From Acidobacteriota bacterium (GTDB lineage Bacteria; Acidobacteriota; Thermoanaerobaculia; UBA5066), in assembly GCA_029781975.1 (NCBI GenBank), contig JAKOVQ010000006.1, positions 1-52,863 on the forward strand: a DNA stretch of 52,863 bases, given 5' to 3'. Below are positions 50,555 to 52,863 of the stretch, one piece after another. Positions within the stretch are counted from its first letter, which is position 1. Each line of letters starts with the position of its first letter. Under the pieces are notes generated by a model. That model did not search any database, was not told where the DNA came from, and saw only the letters and a program-made list of their open reading frames with translations. The translations under genes were made by a program, and so were the position numbers.

Positions 50555-51840
50555 CGCGCCGGGCGGTCGTCACCGGGATGGGCGTCGTCTCCCCCCTCGG
50601 GAGCGACCTCGACGCCTTCTGGCGAGCCGTCCGCGCCGGGGCCTCCGCCGTCCGCCCGATCACCCGCTTCGACCCGTCGGGCTTCCCCACCCGGATCGCG
50701 GCCGAGGTGCCGGCTCTCGACCTCTCCGACCTCGCGGGATCGCGCGAGGGGTGGGGCGAGCGGGGCGCGATCGCGCGCTACGCGGCCGTCGCCGCCGCGC
50801 GCGCGCTGGCCCACTCCGGCCTTCCCGCCGGCGCGGAGGCGCGCCGGCGGACCGGCGTCGTCCTCGCCGCGGGGCTCGGGACGTACGGCCACCAGGAGGT
50901 CTTCGCCTCGTGCGCGGCCGGCATCGCGGAGAAGGGGGCCGCCTTCGACGGGGCGGCGTTCGCCGCGGCCCTCCGGAGGCTCCAGGAGCCGCGCGCGGCC
51001 GAGCGCCGGAGCCCCGCCGCGACCGCGGCGGCGCTCGCCCGCGACCACCGCCTCGGCGGGCCGGCGATGGCCGTGATGACGGCGTGCGCCGCCGGGACCC
51101 AGGCGATCGGGGACGCCCTCCGGTGGGTCCGGCTCGGACGGGCCGACGCCGTCCTCTGCGTCGCGAGCGACTCGGAGCTCTACCCGATGGGGCTCGCCTC
51201 GTTCTGCCTCCTCGGCGCCCTCTCCACGCGCAACGGCGAGCCGGAGAGGGCGAGCCGGCCGTTCGACGCGGGGCGCGACGGCTTCGTCCTCGGCGAGGGG
51301 GCGGGGGCGCTCGTCCTCGAGGAGGAGGCGTCCGCCCGCGCGCGCGGCGCTACGGTCCACGCGGAGGTCGCCGGCTTCGGCTCGGCCTGCGACGCCTTCC
51401 GCGTCACCGACCCGCACCCCGAGGGGACGGGCGCCCTCCGCGCGATGGAGCGCGCCCTCGCAGACGCCGGCCTCGGCCCCAGGGACGTCGGCTACGTGAA
51501 CGCGCACGGCACGGGGACCCCGGCGAACGACCGGATCGAGGCCCTCGCCCTGCGCCGCCTCTTCGGCGAGCGGACGCGCCGCGTCCCCGTCAGCTCGACG
51601 AAGTCGATGATCGGCCACCTCACCGTCGCCGCGGGGGCGGTGGAGGCGATCGTGACCGCGCTCGCGCTGCGGGACGGCGTCCTCCCCCCCACCCTGAACC
51701 AGGAGGCGCCCGACCCCGAGTGCGACCTCGACACCGTCCCGAACGTGGCGCGGGAGGCGCGCGTCGAGACGGCCCTCTCGAACTCCTTCGCCTTCGGCGG
51801 GCAGACCGCCTGCCTCGTCCTCCGCCGCGCGGCGGCGTGA
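50551..51840 (+). CDS. Beta-ketoacyl-ACP synthase, active KS-alpha (FabF-like, 429 aa)
   Basis: Full catalytic set: Cys179 in VMTACAAGTQAIG, His319 in VNAHGTGTPAND and His356 in TKSMIGHLTVAAGA, with the FabF-type GRDGFVLGEGAGALVLEEE. It condenses malonyl-ACP with acyl-ACP. The insert around residues 115-155 is longer than in plain FabF. ATG overlaps the ACP stop (ATGA). Position beside an inactive homologue, an AcpXL-like ACP and an acyltransferase suggests elongation of a special chain for lipid A, not general fatty acid synthesis. Confidence 0.9.
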   Translation: MTRRAVVTGMGVVSPLGSDLDAFWRAVRAGASAVRPITRFDPSGFPTRIAAEVPALDLSDLAGSREGWGERGAIARYAAVAAARALAHSGLPAGAEARRRTGVVLAAGLGTYGHQEVFASCAAGIAEKGAAFDGAAFAAALRRLQEPRAAERRSPAATAAALARDHRLGGPAMAVMTACAAGTQAIGDALRWVRLGRADAVLCVASDSELYPMGLASFCLLGALSTRNGEPERASRPFDAGRDGFVLGEGAGALVLEEEASARARGATVHAEVAGFGSACDAFRVTDPHPEGTGALRAMERALADAGLGPRDVGYVNAHGTGTPANDRIEALALRRLFGERTRRVPVSSTKSMIGHLTVAAGAVEAIVTALALRDGVLPPTLNQEAPDPECDLDTVPNVAREARVETALSNSFAFGGQTACLVLRRAAA

Positions 51841-52517
51841 CGCCGCCGATGACGCGGACCCTCCTCGCGCCGCTCCTCCTCCTCGCCACGCTCCTCTATC
51901 GCGCGCTCTACGCCACGCTGCGCGTCCGGGCCGTCCTCGCCGACGGCACGGTCCTCTCCCCCTTCCGCTACCCCTTCGGCGCGGAGCTCTTCGCGATGTG
52001 CGAGCGCGACGCCCTCGCGCTCGGCGGGATCCTCCCCGCCGGCCGCTTCACGGTCCTCGTCGCCCCGGGGCGCGACGGCGACCTCGCGACCGCCGCGGCC
52101 CGCACGCTCGGGGCCCGCGCCGTCCGGGGCTCCAGCCGGCGCGGCGGCGCCCGCGCCCTCGGCGAGCTGGTGCGCGGCCTCTCCCGCTCCCCGGACCCCT
52201 GCGCGCTCGTCGTGGACGGGCCGCTGGGCCCGTCGGGAAGGGCCCGCCCCGGGATCCTCCTCCTCGCCGCCAGGACGGGGCGTCCCGTCCGTCCGGTCGG
52301 GGCCGCCGCACGGCGCGCGATGGTCCTCGGGAAGGCCTGGTCGCGGATCTACCTCCCGCTCCCCTTCACGCGCGTCGAGATCGTCTGCGAGGAGACGCTC
52401 GACGTCCCCCGCGGCACCGAGCGCGCCCGCCTCGACGCCCTGGCCGCGCTCCTCTCCGATCGGCTCGCCCGGGCGCGGGAGCGGGCCGTCGCCGCGGCAG
52501 GCGGGGCGCGCGCGTGA
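51837..52517 (+). CDS. DUF374-family acyltransferase, lipid A-type (226 aa)
   Basis: An N-terminal membrane helix is followed by [18 protein letters not shown] and VVDGPLGPSGRARPGILLLA, the two conserved blocks of DUF374, a group related to LpxL/lysophospholipid acyltransferases. The enzyme probably transfers an acyl chain from the ACP to lipid A, in the place LpxXL occupies in rhizobia. Two starts are possible: GTG 51837, overlapping the ketosynthase TGA (GTGA) like most junctions here, or ATG 51849. I chose the GTG on that pattern. The HxxxxD motif of LpxL is not evident, as is usual in DUF374. Confidence 0.75.
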   Translation: MTPPMTRTLLAPLLLLATLLYRALYATLRVRAVLADGTVLSPFRYPFGAELFAMCERDALALGGILPAGRFTVLVAPGRDGDLATAAARTLGARAVRGSSRRGGARALGELVRGLSRSPDPCALVVDGPLGPSGRARPGILLLAARTGRPVRPVGAAARRAMVLGKAWSRIYLPLPFTRVEIVCEETLDVPRGTERARLDALAALLSDRLARARERAVAAAGGARA

Positions 52518-52863
52518 GGCGGGTCCTCGTCCTCTGGGCGGTCCTGACGCCCGCGCTCGTCGTCGCGACGGCGCTGGCGACGGTGGTCGTGAGGCACGCC
52601 GACCTCCGGCTCCCCGCGATCGCGAGCCTCGTCTGGGTCCCCGCGCTGCAGGCGGTCGTCGTCGCGCGGCTGAGCCGCTCCCCGGAGCCCGGCCGTCTCG
52701 CCGCCTCCGTCCGCGACCTTCTCGCCTGCCGCCCGGCCGCGGCCGTCGCGGCCCTGGCGGCGGGCGCGGCGCTCGCGGCCCTCTCCCTCCCCGCGGCGTC
52801 ACCCCACCACGACCCTCGCGCCGCCGCGGCCCCGGCCCGCGCGGCGGCCGTCCTCCACGTCGG
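52514..52863 (+). CDS. Membrane protein, 3' truncated by window edge
   Basis: GTG 52514 overlaps the acyltransferase stop (GTGA). The visible 116 residues hold a basic N-terminus (MRRVLVLW), then hydrophobic segments at about 5-25, 33-50 and 73-93, and an Ala/Pro-rich stretch at the edge. The pattern suits a multi-helix or signal-anchored envelope protein in the same operon. I cannot identify the family from this part. Confidence 0.55.
   Translation, partial: MRRVLVLWAVLTPALVVATALATVVVRHADLRLPAIASLVWVPALQAVVVARLSRSPEPGRLAASVRDLLACRPAAAVAALAAGAALAALSLPAASPHHDPRAAAAPARAAAVLHV

Overview
The window is very G+C-rich, Gram-negative bacterial chromosomal DNA. It carries lipid A genes (lpxB, lpxD, waaA, arn genes), an IPTL-CTERM sorting signal, carboxypeptidase-regulatory-like and YfhO-like proteins, and mostly GTG starts. 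This best fits an Acidobacteriota-type organism (Thermoanaerobaculia-like). That placement is inference: there is no rRNA or marker gene in the window, and I saw no tRNA, rRNA or CRISPR array.

Left edge (1-3300) is the atypical part. It holds the start of an IS66-type TnpA-like gene running off the edge, a small secreted protein, and a KP-43-like subtilase split by an in-frame TAG, with a drop in G+C near that stop. From 3.5 to 12.8 kb come a secreted carboxypeptidase-regulatory-like protein, a nucleotidyltransferase with a small partner, a methyltransferase-DUF4214 protein with a frameshift at a G12 tract, a TraB/ChaN-like protein next to a MoxR ATPase, and a penicillin-acylase-family Ntn hydrolase.

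12.8-30.5 kb is an envelope glycan island. A leftward operon encodes a GT39-like enzyme, a GT2-methyltransferase fusion, two YfhO-like membrane proteins, an M20 peptidase and an ArsC-like protein that almost certainly uses in-frame UGA for selenocysteine. Rightward genes encode an STT3/AglB-like protein, a GT2, another YfhO-like protein and an AGE-like (alpha/alpha)6 protein. A further polytopic membrane protein is transcribed leftward from 25.8 kb.

30.5-38.4 kb (leftward) is Wzm-Wzt-ArnT-ArnC-formyltransferase-decarboxylase-ArnD: O-antigen-type export genes joined to a lipid A aminoarabinose pathway. ArnA is split into two proteins, and ArnB and the ArnE/F flippase are not in the window. An 89-bp duplication/insertion with a perfect hairpin and a 30-codon bridge ORF lies between arnC and the formyltransferase gene.

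38.5-43.6 kb is an AttEFGH-like set (ATPase, large FtsX permease, lipocalin-like protein), a 12-unit octamer tandem repeat and a TPR protein. 43.6-52.9 kb holds waaA, an IPTL-CTERM surface protein, and a tightly overlapped operon: FabZ-like, small membrane protein, LpxB, LpxD, inactive ketosynthase, AcpXL-like ACP, active ketosynthase, DUF374 acyltransferase and a partial membrane protein. Its content resembles the rhizobial acpXL cluster for very-long-chain lipid A acylation.

Two expression features recur. Many operon-leading genes have a TANNNT hexamer 6-12 nt before the start codon and no Shine-Dalgarno, suggesting leaderless mRNAs. Operon junctions are mostly NTGA overlaps (GTGA, ATGA, TTGA and two CTGA), implying termination-reinitiation and probably two CTG start codons.
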